A stretch of 64,000 bases of DNA from Stachybotrys elegans (GCA_020746835.1 JAGPNK010000004.1:2170001-2234000); one strand, 5' to 3'. Shown: positions 11,351 through 22,932, numbered from the stretch's first letter. Made by a program: numbers and translations. Notes: generated by a model from the sequence alone, not told the origin.

Positions 11351-11904
11351 GACACGTGAATATGATAGGAGCTGCGTATCTTTTGGGGAGGGGTTCCTGG
11401 TCAGCCAACGGCCCAGAGACAACTTTTATATTACCCGTGACAGACTGTAGAATAATTGGAATAATGTCGGGATTGGTATTTGGCATTCACCCGCAAGTTC
11501 AATAACTCGCTTGTTCTGATAAATCAACTTCACAACCTGAATCCATCCGCTTCCACCTGCTACCAAGCTGTAGCTGCCTAAGCCACCAGCCACACGCCAC
11601 CGCCACACCTTGCTCTCCCGGCTCAACTCCGGCAAACCACCTCGCTCAGCCTTGCTAGCTGTCCATCCATCAGTCATCCAAGCAGTCGAGCTACTACGCG
11701 GCAGCCGTGCCTAAAGCAGAGAGCTCCAGTGACGCCGAGCCCAGTACGCCCACCAGCCCGCCAATCCATCACGACCTGCCACGAATCCCCCCCAATCTCT
11801 CGATAGCGACCGTCCACCTGCTGCGTTCAAGCTGTTCTTGGCTTGCTGCTCCATCCATATCCCGGAATTCCTCGATCCCCCCGTCATAGCAAACCACCCC
11901 CGCC

Positions 11905-12805
11905 ATGTCTCGTCGTTACGATTCAAGAGTGCGTCTGTCCTCGAGCGTGCCGTGCCTGCGTCGCTAATCTCTTTAGACAACCATCTTCTCCCCCGAGGGT
12001 CGTCTGTACCAGGTCGAATATGCCCTAGAAGCCATCTCCCACGCCGGTACCGCCATCGGCATTCTCGCCAAGGATGGCATTGTCCTGGCTGCCGAGCGAA
12101 AGGTTACCTCGAAGCTGCTAGAGCAGGATACCTCAGCAGAGAAGCTGTACATCCTGAATGAGTATGCCTGCCGCCTACCTGGTCCATGCAGCAATTCGCT
12201 GACCCTCCTAGCAACATGATCTGTGCCGTCGCAGGCATGACAGCCGATGCCAACATCCTCATCAACTACGCCCGCCAGGCGGCACAGCGATACCTCCTCA
12301 CCTACAACGAAGACATTCCCTGCGAGCAGCTCGTCCGCCGCCTCTGCGATCTCAAGCAGGGCTACACCCAGCACGGTGGTCTGCGACCCTTTGGCGTGTC
12401 CTTTATCTATGCCGGCTGGGATCCCCGCAGGCAATTCCAGCTCTACCTCAGCAACCCCTCAGGCAACTACGGCGGATGGAAGGCCACGAGCGCGGGAGCC
12501 AACAATGCCAGCGCCCAGAGCCTGCTCAAGCAGGATTACAAGGAGGACTGCACGCTGAAGGAGGCCTGCGGCATGGCCGTCAAGGTGCTCAGCAAGACGA
12601 TGGACTCGACCAAGCTGAGCAGCGAGAAGAGTAAGCAGATGGCATGCACAAACATTTTCAGTACTAACAAGCCATAGTTGAGTTTGCAACCGTTGGACAG
12701 ACGCCCGAGGGCAAGATCTACCACAAGCTGTGGAGCGCCGACGAGATTACCGCCCTGCTCACGGAGCACGACTTGGCCAAGAAAGAGGATACGGAAGAGA
12801 AGTAA
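11905..12805 (+). CDS. PRE9: 20S proteasome subunit alpha-3 (Pre9 / PSMA4)
   Basis: The model is join(11905..11928, 11977..12161, 12212..12630, 12678..12805), 251 residues, the family's usual length. The introns are 48, 50 and 47 bp; the third has a perfect TACTAAC branch site at 12662. The protein starts [20 protein letters not shown], carrying the alpha-subunit signature ([21 protein letters not shown]) that gates the 20S ring, then [28 protein letters not shown] and [11 protein letters not shown]. Alpha subunits are non-catalytic; alpha-3 has a gating tail and is the one dispensable alpha subunit in yeast. The coding sequence is intact, and splice sites are inferred from phase and family alignment. 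A 46-bp dispersed repeat begins 17 bases past the stop, probably within the 3' UTR. Confidence 0.96.
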
Positions 12806-12822
12806 AGGCAAAAATAGAAGAC

Positions 12823-12868
12823 GAGCCAGCGGCGAGGACGGGCTCCCTGCCAAGGGCCGCCGGAGGCA
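12823..12868 (+). repeat. 46-bp GC-rich dispersed element, copy 1
   Basis: This is the most divergent of six copies. It begins GAGCCAGCGGCGAGGACG and ends GGGCCGCCGGAGGCA. It lies 17 bases past the PRE9 stop, probably in the 3' UTR. The remaining sequence to 13145 holds no gene. Confidence 0.85.
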
Positions 12869-13145
12869 CACCCAGCCAGCCACAAAAGCATCTGGCGAGG
12901 GCAAAGGGTAGCCATGGACCCTTGTAACACTACGACCAAATCTACATGCGTTACGAAGCTCAATGGTATAGAAAGTGTCGTAAATATGATATGCCGCATC
13001 CTCCCATGCTAGTGTACATGCTTCGTATGTGCAAGTCGTAGACTCATCAGGATCCATCCACTCAGTCATGCCTCCTTCCACAAGGTATTTGATACAGACA
13101 GGTTCAAGTCAGGATACACGGTGTCGTCATCAATCCTAAGCTCCA

Positions 13146-14209
13146 TCAGCTACGTTCATCTGCTGGTCGTCCCAGTTCGAAGCCTACATCTACACGTCCC
13201 TCCTCCTCATCGTGGACACGCTGCCATTCGAGGGAGCTGACCTCGGCGTCGGTTGGCGGCGGGTGCGGCTCGTGGCAGTTGGGGCTCGACAGGTGCGGCC
13301 AGTGTCTGCGGTAGCTCCAGTAGGCTACGGTGATGCCGAGGGCCGAGCCGGCGCACACATCGTACACGTCATGGCGGTAGTCTTGGCAGCGAGAGATGGC
13401 AATCATGGCTGCACCCAGGAGGGGGACAAGACACAGCAGCGCGCGGCTCAGGTCGCGGCCACCAGTAGCATAGCGGAAGACGTGGAGCTGGCCGGCGAAA
13501 AAGAGAGCAAAGGTCGTCAGGCCGGCAAAGGAGAAGGAGGAGTGTCCCGAGGGGAACGATCGCCAGCCGTCCTGGAGGATGTAGCCGTCGGGCGCGGTGC
13601 AGGCCTCGATGCTGACGGGGACGTTGGGCTTGATGTCGGCAGAAGGCACGCAGCGCGACAGAAAGTCCGGGCGGGGTCTCCCAACGGCGTTCTTCACAAC
13701 ATCGGTGAGGAAGGCCGTAACGACAATGGAGATGCCGTAGGTGAGATACGTCGCCTGGTGCTTGGCGGCAGAAGCACGGGTGACGACGTTGTAGGCGATG
13801 AGAATGGCCATAGGGATGTACAGGGCGTAGACAAAATTCATGCCTAGACTGTGAGTTGAATTCTGAGAGGTTGGTATAAAGACTTACTCTCGGGAACGCG
13901 CTGCTTCGTGGCAAAGGGGAATGAGATGCGCAGGTCATTGACGAAGAAGAGCTGGTGAAAGGGGTTTTGGAACTGGACAATCTGGGAGGGGGGGTCAGCA
14001 CGGGGCCACAGAGGAGAGAGACTTGAAGCATACCAATATCCATGCCACCAGGAGGATGAAGAAGCCGAGATAGTCAGGCAGATGCGTCGTCTGAGAGGGT
14101 TAGCGAGCTGATGCACACAGCCGCCCGGAGTCCCAACCTTCCATAGCCGCCCGAGGCTCGTCCTGAATGAGGCATTGCCGGACTGCGAGTTGTGCCGTAC
14201 GAGGGGCAT
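13146..14209 (-). CDS. PAP2-family lipid phosphatase (diacylglycerol pyrophosphatase type)
   Basis: The model is complement(13146..13843, 13888..13981, 14034..14090, 14138..14209), 306 residues, with introns of 44, 52 and 47 bp. The start is MPLVRHNSQSGNASF. All three PAP2 phosphatase motifs are present: KNAVGRPRP (KX6RP), PSGHSSFS (PSGH with the catalytic His) and SRCQDYRHDVYDV (SRX5HX3D). Six hydrophobic segments surround them, including PDYLGFFILLVAWIL and MNFVYALYIPMAILIAY. The family dephosphorylates diacylglycerol pyrophosphate and phosphatidate in membranes of the secretory pathway or vacuole (Dpp1/Lpp1 in yeast). The C-terminus is acidic and hydrophilic. The gene is complete. Which of the several fungal paralogues it represents cannot be decided here. 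Confidence 0.93.
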
Positions 14210-15598
14210 GGCGGATGCGTGCGATGCGTGTCTATTTCTATGCCATACAGGAGAAGGACATGAGGGATTGTGAGAGGGAGCGCAGGCGTGCAGTGAAAGC
14301 AAGAGTGAGGATGAGGTTGAGGTCGTCATGGCCACAGTAGCGCAGCAGGGATTAGGAGAGCTGGCACGTGCGCCGGGATTCCAAGCGCCAATGCTCATCG
14401 TCGCAGCGCATCTTGGCCATTGTCCGTCTTCAACTTGTCATCAGCGACACGGTTTTCAATGGCGAATATTCTTGCCCTGGGGGTTTTTTTTTTTTTTGGT
14501 TTTTTTGTTGAAGATTTCCCATGAATTTCTCCAACTCGTCTTGTCTTGTCGTCAAAGCTCTGGTCTCCCGTTCAGTCACTGCAAGCCCCAGCCCATCACC
14601 GGTAAGGCCGACACATTCAAGGGCATACAGTCTGGGTGAAATGTTGTGTATTTTCGGTTGCAGCTCGGGAGGTCTTGTATCCCAAAGAAATATCTCATGG
14701 CCAGATCAATCCGATGCATATGTCAGCCTCAGCTCAGCACCTGATTCACATTAGTGGGACTTGACGTCTGTCCTTCATCTTGTCGTTTGTGTGGTATGAC
14801 GTCCTCAAGAGCGAATGGTCAATCGGCCCGTCTTCCCAATAACATCAGTATTCACCGTAAAGGAAAGCCAGTTAATCCCTCACTCGCCCTGAAAGCTGAG
14901 GGCGATGGGGCGGCCTGGTCGACAACGGCACAGTGCAGGTGGCTGCTGGCAGCAAGCCAGGGTTGCTATTGCGGAGTTTGGCCACCTTACATGGTCTGCG
15001 GTGATATGCAATCCTGTATTTTGACTACTAAGTATGTGCCAGAAGCCAACCCAAGTTGTCTATCTCTTTATTAGACCACACCCTACTGCGTTGTTGTATG
15101 AACATTGCAGTGGCAATTTTCGTTGACATCGCTCTCGTTCTCGCTCTGCCGTGCTGTGCCGCTCACGAGCTATCTCTCCGTTACATTGGGGTCCAAGGAA
15201 CAGGATGCTAAATTTAAGCTTCATCTCCCCACCAGCCGAGTGGCTTCCCTCTTTGAGAGTACATTCTTGATTACTGATGGATCATTCATTGAATGAAACG
15301 GCACTTTAGGCTTGGGCGCCAATCAGGTGGTTGAATGCGGAATCACCATGTGGCTACGCGGCGCATCTCATCGGACAAACTAGATAAAGTCAGGTCCACG
15401 TCTTGGCAGTACAGCTCCGGCTCCTTCGATGTAACTGTAGCTCCCGAAGCAGTTCTGCTCTCATTGGCACGTGCAATCAAGCTGACCAAAGTCCCAAGTT
15501 GTCCGTTCCCGCTGATAAGGTATATGAATATCAGCAGCAGCGTGGAAGTAAGAAGCACGCCCCCAAAGGCCGACACTCACCCTCGAGCAAGCTGCATC
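14210..15598. other. Intergenic region with a T14 tract, no gene seen
   Basis: A run of 14 T at 14484-14497, followed by a second T tract, lies about 280 bases upstream of the lipid phosphatase. Frames in this stretch have no recognisable protein content. It presumably holds promoters for the two flanking, divergently transcribed genes. Confidence 0.5.
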
Positions 15599-16749
15599 AT
15601 GTCGCTTCCGCCATCGTCCGAGTATCTGGCTGAGGACATCAGCCAGCGTGTGGTGGATGTTGCCATTGCCTTTATGGTGATTATGACGGTGGTGTATATC
15701 CTCTTCAACTACTCCCGCCTGTGTCTTGTGAAGCAGAGACACTGGGAATTGTGGGCAATCTACCCCATCTCATATCTCTCATGTATCGGGTTGTGTATCA
15801 TCGCCTTTCGTCAGTGCATAACCTACTCCCATTCTGGTTGCTTGTGCTAATCCTGTCTATAGTCGGGGTTGAGATTGGAGGAGCTGGTCGGCATACTGTG
15901 TACTGGGTTTTTGAAAACTATTCAGTCATCATAGTCACGCTCAAACTCCGGACGGCGACGACATTCATGTACATGGTGGCCGTTACGGTAACGAAACTGC
16001 CTATCCTGATTCTGTACCTCAGGGTCTTCACTGGTCGCAAATCCCGGATTGCTACCTGGGTCGTTCTCGCCATGGTCATCCTCTACATGATTGGCTACGG
16101 CATCATCTACTACTTTGTGATATGCATACCATTCGAGTACAAGTGGGACAAGACGATTCCAGGCGGTCGTTGCGGTGATCTCATGGCAGCATACCGTTAT
16201 GCCAGTATACCCAACATTATCATTGACTTGGCCGTTCTGGTTCTGCCTGTTCCGACACTGTGGAATCTTCAGATCACCAAGATGCAAAAGGTCGGAATCT
16301 TCTTTACGTTCCTGCTGGGAAGTCTGTAAGTGTCCGCCCACTGTCTTTCGTCGCTTATATGTGAGGGTGCATTTGCTAATTATGTGACGTCTAGTGGAAT
16401 TGCGACCGCCATCGTTCGATTCGACATGTTTCTTCGAGTCGACCTAGACGACGACATGATGTATCTGGCGGTGGATTTCCAGACTTATACCGTCATAGAG
16501 TGCAGTGCATACTTCTTGTGCTCATGTTTCCCCCATATGCGACCACTGGCTGTTCAAATCTACCGGGTATCTGGTATGGAGACGTTAATGAGTCGCAAAG
16601 ATACGGCCATGAACTCAAGCGATATTTCGGGATTAACGTCAAAACGAAGCGAGAATAACATCCAAGCGATTGGGGTGGCCCGGTCTCACGACGGGTGGAA
16701 AAGAGAGGCTGATACCGATGGGTTTATTCAACTAAGGGAGATTGCTTGA
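15599..16749 (+). CDS. Fungal rhodopsin-like integral membrane protein
   Basis: The model is join(15599..15809, 15863..16325, 16395..16749), 342 residues. Intron 1 (53 bp, GTCAGT donor, GCTAAT branch) and intron 2 (69 bp, GTAAGT donor) restore one frame. The start is MSLPPSSEYLAEDISQRVVD. About seven hydrophobic segments run from AIAFMVIMTVVYILF to a last helix near ECSAYFLCSCF. Family landmarks are IGGAGRHTVYW, TVTKLPILILYLRVF, CIPFEYKWD...RCGD and the GSLGIATAIVRF end of a helix. The C-terminal ~60 residues are polar with many Ser and Lys. Members sit in the plasma membrane; a G-protein-coupled receptor role is proposed for some (PTH11), not shown for most. The subfamily differs from that of the partial gene at base 1. 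Confidence 0.9.
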
Positions 16750-17012
16750 AAAGGGACATTTTTATTTATTTATCTAGAATGAAATAATAATACAATAAAT
16801 TTCCCCTGCCGCTTTGTATGCGAAACGGTTCATGTGACATCACTCATGGCTAAATGATAATGGAAGATTTCATGCATCTAGGGTAGGTGACTGTCAGCCT
16901 GCTTGGCTGGCCCTACGATTGGCCCAAGCTCTCTCGTCACTTTTCCCAACTTCAGCCTTGCCAAAAGTTGAATGACGAATTAATTGCAGTAATTGCAGCC
17001 AACCTCGCCCCG

Positions 17013-18644
17013 ATGCTCAAGTCAACATACAAACCCTCGCCAGGGCTGGCACCGCTGCCGCCAGGCTGGACGGAGCATAAAGCGCCCACAGGCCACACCT
17101 ATTACTACAACGCCGAGACCAAAGTTTCTACCTACAAGCGACCGGGCGTCGAAGCCGCTCCTGCGCCAGAGCCAGCCGTCCAGAATCCCTACGCCAATCT
17201 GCCCTCGCTCGCCGATCCCCGTGCCGCGAATGCCTACATTGCGCAGTTCAACCAGCCGCCCCCCTCGTCGCATCGTGGTGGCCATGGTGCGGGTCGCGGA
17301 GGCTTCGAGGGCAGGCCGCGCCCGCAACCCACCGACAAACCGAGGCGAAAAGAGCCAATTCCTGGCTGCGAGCCGTGGATCCTGGTGTATACAAAGTACT
17401 CGCGACGCTTCGTCTACAACCCCATCAAGAACACGAGCTACTGGCGCATACCCGAGAAGCTGATGCCAGGAATCCTGGAGCTGGACAAGGCTCGCATACG
17501 CGGCAAGGCAGTGGGCGAGGATACGGCGAAAGAAGCAGAGGACGCTGAAAACCCCACGTCGGAACAGCCAGCGGGGGATGCTGCGGGGGATGCTGCGGAG
17601 GACAGCTCCGAATACGAGGAGGTAGAGGTTACGGACGACGAGGACGAAGACGACCACCCTTCGAAACGACAGCGCACCGAGGAACCAGAAGGACCGGTGG
17701 TATTTACCGAGGACGACATTGCCATGCAGCTGCAAGCCATGGGCGAAGAGTACGGCCTGGATCCGGGCGAGTACGATGACGGACACATGGAGGATTGGCC
17801 CGAAGGCGCCGAGGGCCTCGAATTCTCCAAAGAAGACGCCAAGTTTTTGTTCAAGGACCTGCTCAACGACTTCAACATCAGCCCCTACAGCCCCTGGGAC
17901 CAGCTGATTGAGGAGGGCAAGATTATTGAGGATCCACGATACACGGCGCTGACGACCATGAAAGCTCGCAAAGAGTGCTGGGACGAGTGGTCGCGCGAGC
18001 GCATCACGGAGCTCAAGGAGCAGCGGGCGCGGGAGGAGAAGAAGGACCCGCGGATCGCGTACATGGCGTTTCTACAAGAAAAGGCGACGCCCAAGCTGTA
18101 CTGGCCAGAGTTCAAACGGAAATACAAAAAGGAGGCTCCAATGAAGGACTTCAAGCTGACGGAGAAGGATCGAGAAAAGGCGTACCGCGATTACATCAAC
18201 AGGTTGAAGCTGCCTCAGTCCACGCTCAAAGCTGACCTCACCGCATTGCTGAAGTCGCAACCCCCGCACATACTACACAATCGGTCCGTGGCAGACGGAC
18301 TGCCCGCGCAAGTACTGGGCGATCTGCGATATGCATCTGTGGAGCCGAAGGAGCGGGATGCGTTGATTGAGGCCTACGTGCAAACGCTGCCTCCCCCGCC
18401 GGACAAGGATGGCGAGGCGGCGCACGAGGAGGAAGAGCGGAGGAAAAAGCGGGAGAAGGCACTGGAGCAGCGAAACAAGATGGTGGAGGAGCAGCGGCGG
18501 AAGAGGGAGAGGGAGGTGGCGGCCAGCAAAGCACGGCTGCGGGAGGGAGAGAGGGAGCTGGAGGCGGCCATGCATGTGGGCAAGCGGGGGCTGCAGGGCC
18601 AGCTGGCGGACATGAAGATGCACGATAAGCCCGAGGAAGAATAA
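17013..18644 (+). CDS. WW/FF-domain nuclear protein (URN1 / Dre4-like, CA150 family)
   Basis: A single exon encodes 543 residues from MLKSTYKPSPGLAP. The frame is open further upstream but without an ATG. A WW domain spans residues 11-44 (PPGWTEHKAPTGHTYYYN, then TYKRP). A second, WW-like unit is at 121-151 (EPWILVYTKYSRRFVYN, then SYWRIPEKL). An acidic region follows (YEEVEVTDDEDEDD), then FF-type helical repeats from about 275 (FLFKDLLNDFNISPYSPW) to about 400, and a highly charged coiled-coil-like tail. Proteins of this design (yeast Urn1, S. pombe Dre4, human TCERG1) link splicing and transcription by binding Pro-rich splicing factors and polymerase II. The family call is firm; the precise orthologue is inferred. 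Confidence 0.85.
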   Translation: MLKSTYKPSPGLAPLPPGWTEHKAPTGHTYYYNAETKVSTYKRPGVEAAPAPEPAVQNPYANLPSLADPRAANAYIAQFNQPPPSSHRGGHGAGRGGFEGRPRPQPTDKPRRKEPIPGCEPWILVYTKYSRRFVYNPIKNTSYWRIPEKLMPGILELDKARIRGKAVGEDTAKEAEDAENPTSEQPAGDAAGDAAEDSSEYEEVEVTDDEDEDDHPSKRQRTEEPEGPVVFTEDDIAMQLQAMGEEYGLDPGEYDDGHMEDWPEGAEGLEFSKEDAKFLFKDLLNDFNISPYSPWDQLIEEGKIIEDPRYTALTTMKARKECWDEWSRERITELKEQRAREEKKDPRIAYMAFLQEKATPKLYWPEFKRKYKKEAPMKDFKLTEKDREKAYRDYINRLKLPQSTLKADLTALLKSQPPHILHNRSVADGLPAQVLGDLRYASVEPKERDALIEAYVQTLPPPPDKDGEAAHEEEERRKKREKALEQRNKMVEEQRRKREREVAASKARLREGERELEAAMHVGKRGLQGQLADMKMHDKPEEE

Positions 18645-18776
18645 CTGTCGTCTGGGTCGGTGAAGTCATTGAATTATCATGAATCGTGCTGCGAATCTGT
18701 CTACTTGGCTACGCTATACCCATACCATCGGTACCATTCTCGCTAGACGGAAGGAAATGAAAGGAAATAGTAAACA

Positions 18777-20321
18777 TTACAGATCTGTAAAGAAACCATC
18801 AGCACGTTTCCTCAGATGGTCTGCCCACTGTTGGATGCCCTCAGTAGACATGACACCTTCCTCGGTGACGTAGCTGTCGACTAGGTTTTCTGGCACCCAT
18901 TCGAAATAGACGTTGCGAACAGCCACGCGGCCAGGACTATTTCGGGGCCGACCCCAGGCCTCGACAAGTTCCCGCGGGTCGTTCTCCTCAGCATGAAGCG
19001 GGGGATCAAAAGGTAAGACTTTGTCCCTGTCAGCCAGGGCGACGATGCGGGCTCGCGGGGAAACATGGCGGGCGGCGAGAACGGCAGGAAGGGAACCCGT
19101 CTTGTTGCTGACGCGGCCGTCGCGGTCGAGGAGGTCGGCGCCAATGAGGACCATGTCGACGTCGCTGGCTGCAACGGCGGCGCAGGCATCGGTATAGACG
19201 GTGACGCGGGAGGGGGAGTGAGGAGTGTTGAGAGCAATGGTATCGGCAATGGTGCGGGCGAGGGCGACGCCTTCGAATAATGGGCGGGACTCGAGGACAC
19301 GGATATCCAGGGTGAGAGTTGAAGGCTGCTGGGCCAAGTTCTGGAGGGAGGCGCTGATGGTAGAGCTGTAGGAGAGGGTGAGGATCTTGAGGGTCGTTTG
19401 GTTGGGGAATGTGTCGCGGATAAAGGCGGCAAAGGAGGACGCGACGCGGCTGCTGACGTCGTGGCGCTCCTCAGAGAAGTGCTTGATTCCGGCGAGGACG
19501 TCGTCGGAGAAGCCCTGAGGAAGGGCGTCGGAGGTTGCTGGTGGGAGACGAGCCTCGATGATGGACAGGCTGGTGAGCATGGCGCTGAGAATGGAGGCGC
19601 CCATGGCTTCGCGGCCATTCTTCCACAGATGCCAGGCGGCGAGGCGGACATTGAACCACCAGGTTTGTTGGGAGGATTGGTCGAGGCGGGCGATGACATC
19701 GATGAAGACGCGGACAGCCTTGGAAGCGAGCTGTCTCGCGCCGCTCTCATGGTCGTCCTGCAGGGCCTTAAGACCGCGCGTCAACGCAGCAGCGGCGTCA
19801 GGTCCAAGATCAAAGTCGAACCAGACGCGGCGGAGGCTCTCTCGCAGCCTGGGGACGAAGACGTCCTCGTTGTCGACAACATCCTGGGGCTGGAACCAGG
19901 TGTAGCTGTCGTGCTCCCAGTCGATGGCGATGGGGCCGGCGGCCGAGGTGAGGAGGAATGCGAAGGGATTGATTGTCCAGTGGCGGCGGACGGATGGATC
20001 GACAAAGGAGTAGGGCTTGCCGGTGCGGAAGAGGCGGACGGAGGGCGGTGCAAGGGCTGTCTCTTCATGGAGCTCCCGGAGGGCGGCGGCGAGGGGGGAG
20101 GGGTCGGAGGATTCTATGGAGCCGGAGACGAGGCTGTATTTATTGCTGTAATATTTTGTGAGTATCGAAGCATTGAAGAGCGAGGAAGGGTCGTACGGAT
20201 AGGTGCTGACTTTGTCGCTGCGACGGAAGAGGGCGATTTTGGGAGGCTGGGTAACGTCGTCGTTGGGGAAGCGGAAGAGGAACGTGCCAGCCACGGCCCG
20301 GTCTTGGATGTCGTCGGCCAT
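18777..20321 (-). CDS. Nudix hydrolase fused to an eIF2B-alpha/beta/delta-like domain
   Basis: A single exon of 514 residues starts MADDIQDRAVAGTFLFRF at 20321. The N-terminal third is a Nudix fold: FLFRFPNDD, ALFRRSDKV and a Nudix box ending AALRELHEET with the metal-binding RE..EE residues; the usual upstream Gly-Glu part is altered. Residues ~230-505 resemble the IF-2B superfamily (eIF2B regulatory subunits, ribose-1,5-bisphosphate and MTR-1-P isomerases): MVLIGADLLDRDGRVSNKTG near residue 420 matches the GAD...NK-G motif, which in the isomerases binds sugar phosphate. A sugar-phosphate or nucleotide-linked enzyme is more likely than a translation factor, because no other eIF2B features are present. 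The upstream gap (20322-20738) holds TGCATG and TTAATGGG simple repeats. Confidence 0.85.
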   Translation of the reverse strand: MADDIQDRAVAGTFLFRFPNDDVTQPPKIALFRRSDKVSTYPYDPSSLFNASILTKYYSNKYSLVSGSIESSDPSPLAAALRELHEETALAPPSVRLFRTGKPYSFVDPSVRRHWTINPFAFLLTSAAGPIAIDWEHDSYTWFQPQDVVDNEDVFVPRLRESLRRVWFDFDLGPDAAAALTRGLKALQDDHESGARQLASKAVRVFIDVIARLDQSSQQTWWFNVRLAAWHLWKNGREAMGASILSAMLTSLSIIEARLPPATSDALPQGFSDDVLAGIKHFSEERHDVSSRVASSFAAFIRDTFPNQTTLKILTLSYSSTISASLQNLAQQPSTLTLDIRVLESRPLFEGVALARTIADTIALNTPHSPSRVTVYTDACAAVAASDVDMVLIGADLLDRDGRVSNKTGSLPAVLAARHVSPRARIVALADRDKVLPFDPPLHAEENDPRELVEAWGRPRNSPGRVAVRNVYFEWVPENLVDSYVTEEGVMSTEGIQQWADHLRKRADGFFTDL

Positions 20322-20738
20322 GGCAAAATTCAAGATTGACGTGAAGGAGAGGAGAATGGGGGAGTAGAGGGGGGCGAGGGTGAGGGAGGGTGGTGAAAGA
20401 GGAGGAGGATGAAGGACGGAGGGGTTGCCGGCGATGGCGATGGTGATGTGACGCACGCCTTGTGCATGTGCATTTGCATGTGCATGTGAAATGGAGGGGT
20501 TGACAGGGGTATCTCTACACGGGAATAAGACACGATAAGACAGCAATTGGACCATGGACGGGATGGGAATTGATGGGCATTAATGGGAATTAATGGTTGA
20601 AGCTAATCCTATCAGTATATGGACAGAAGAGAGTTGACAACAAGACAACACTCAGAAGCGCCAGTCACGCTGGACGTATCAGTACAGGAAATGGACCAAA
20701 TAGAACCAAGAAGGGAAGGGAAGAAAGAAAGAAAATGA

Positions 20739-22932
20739 TTACGAAAACTCCATCTCGTCAAGACCGTAGCAGTGCATCTGCAGCGCCCATTCATCGCCCA
20801 TCATGGCCAAGATATCACCCCCAAAGGGCGCATTTACATCGTGCTGACCACTGCCGTCGAGCTCGGCCATCCTGGCACGCAGTCCTGCGACAAAGGTACG
20901 AACTCGCACAATGACAGCGGCCCAGTCGCGCGCATACTCAGTGCCTTCGTCCTGGAGCTGGCGCAGGGCGAATTCGACGTCGTCACCAACGTCCAAGGCC
21001 GAAGGGGAAAGTTGGTGCAGCAGAAGACATAGCACGGCGTCAACCATGGATTGCAGACCAAAGTGGAGGAGAACAGAGGGGGAGGAGGTGGGCGAGGGGC
21101 CGCGACGACGGGCGTCGAGAGCAGAAGCGTGACGAACGAGCACCATGATGCGCTGGGCGGCCGCGATGCAGGTATGTGCATGGCGCTGGAGGACTTGGGG
21201 ATCGTAAGACGAATCAGCATGCTCGGGGGTGAAGCGGTCGGCAAAGGAGCGCTTGACAGAGGCAAGGAAGGATGGGCGGAGGGTGAGGAAGAGGAGGTGT
21301 TGGTGCTGAAGGTGGAGGAGGCTGACGGTAGGGTCGTCAACGGATGGGTCACGAAGGGAGGGAGGAAGACCGGCCTCCCACTGACTGAGCATCCACGTGG
21401 TGCGGTTGATGTGCCCAGGCGAGGAAGAGAGGAGAAGGGAGGAGATGCGGGCGAGATCGACATGAGCAGCAAGGCCACCAGCCGGAGGCATAGACCTACA
21501 AGAGTTAGCCAACCACATAAACAAGAAACGAGCCGAAGGCGAGGACAGCCCCCCTGGCAAGGGCCGCCGGAGGCAACACAGAAAAGAAGAGAGACGTTAC
21601 TCACGGATGGTCTTCTGGAGGAGGGAGATGGATATCATCATCTGCAATGGTGGCAGGACGACCAAGAGCGCAAGCGACCCATCGATCCAGAACGTAGGCA
21701 GTCCAGAAGATTCGCTTGCCTCGTTCATCGACATAGCCTCTATGAGCACCCATCATGATGGCAGTACGAATAGCCATGGCGACATAGAAAGCAGCGCTAT
21801 CACACCGATCTGCTTGGATGAGGTATAGGCCAAGCAGAGACAAGGTGGCGACATCGTCGATGGTGCTTGTGCGAGCCATATCTAGGGGGTTATTGCCGAG
21901 GAGGCAAACAGCACGGGCGAAGAATGTTTCACTAGGGGTGGCAGCTTCGCTGGGACGTCGCTGCTGATGCTGTCTGGACCCGGTACTGCGGTAGTACAAG
22001 ACGGCGAGGGCAGCGTTGAGGAGAGCCAGATGACGGAGATCCGAGGCCGAGGACTCTGGCGTGGGGACGGGAGGGAGGACAGAGAAGTCTGCCCACCAGT
22101 AGATGCCGCCGCTGGGCCAGTCACCGTTGCCGTCGTGGACAATGTTGCGCAGCTCAGTCAGCATGGTGGACATGCTTGAAGGAGGAGGCAGCCAGACGGG
22201 ATTGATGTTTTGGACGCGCATGGGCCGCGAGTCGCGGGTGTGGTAGGCTCCGATGGTGGGGATGGGGGACTGCTGCTGGCGAAAGGAAGGGGAGGAGAAG
22301 ATGAAGCCCATGAACTCGTTGAGCTGGTCGACAAAGGCGGCGGAGCTTGTGGCGCCGAGGAAGCGTGCAGTGCCGTGGTCATCGCGGAGAAGCCTGGCCT
22401 CTGGGCGGGTGACGGGGGAAGCAGAGGAGGAAGACTCATCGTCGAGGGCGGCAGTGAAGTCGAGAGAAGCGATGGTGCCCGGGTCAGTGACCTGGAAGGC
22501 CGAGGAAGAGGCAGTGGGGGAGGCATTGGGGGAAGGGCTCGTGCCGGCAAGCTGCTGCAGGCGGACGGGATCCTCAGCCAGGGCACGGTCGTAGGCATCT
22601 GCCTTGCGACGGAGGGCGTCGAGGTCGGCGCGGGCAATGGTGACCTTCTCGACGGCGGTGGGATAGACGCACTCGCGCGAGGTGGAGGTGCACTGCGTGC
22701 AGGGCTTGTCACCGGAGCACTTGATGCGGCGGACGTTGCAGCTGTTGCATCTGCGAAGCGTGTAAGTGAAGGTATGCGGAGAGAAAGGGGGGGCAACATA
22801 CGCTGTGGCTACGCGTTTGCGTTGCTCTGGGGCAACCTTATGACGACGAGGGTTCACAGGCAGACGCTGAGAGGAAGAGGAGGAGCGGCGTTCGTTGCCA
22901 GCAACACTGCTGGGGCTATCTCCAGGCATCAT
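20739..22932 (-). CDS. Zn2Cys6 fungal transcription factor
   Basis: The model is complement(20739..21495, 21605..22750, 22802..22932), 677 residues. The start is MMPGDSPSSVAGNERR. The binuclear zinc cluster uses Cys45, 48, 55, 61, 64 and 71 (CNSCNVRRIKCSGDKPCTQC) and is split by a 51-bp intron just before the first Cys, a common position in this family. The fungal-specific factor domain follows: GGIYWWADFSVLPPV, LLGLYLIQADRCDSAAFYV, then RIFWTAYVLDRWVACALGRP. It should be a nuclear DNA-binding regulator; targets cannot be inferred. Intron 2 (109 bp, 21604-21496) contains a complete 46-bp dispersed element, yet donor (GTGAGT), branch (GGCTAAC) and acceptor (TGTAG) are all outside the element, so splicing should be preserved. 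It is transcribed on the same strand as sidA, which lies upstream of it; a role in siderophore control is untested. Confidence 0.9.
21530..21575 (+). repeat. 46-bp GC-rich dispersed element, copy 2 (inside an intron)
   Basis: It begins GAGCCGAAGGCGAGGACAG and ends GGGCCGCCGGAGGCA. It lies within intron 2 of the Zn2Cys6 gene, antisense to the transcript, and makes up 42% of the intron. Confidence 0.95.

Noticed and set aside
19398..20339. 313-residue plus-strand frame
   Set aside because: Antisense to the Nudix/eIF2B-like gene, which has clear motifs; composition is that of a GC-rich shadow.
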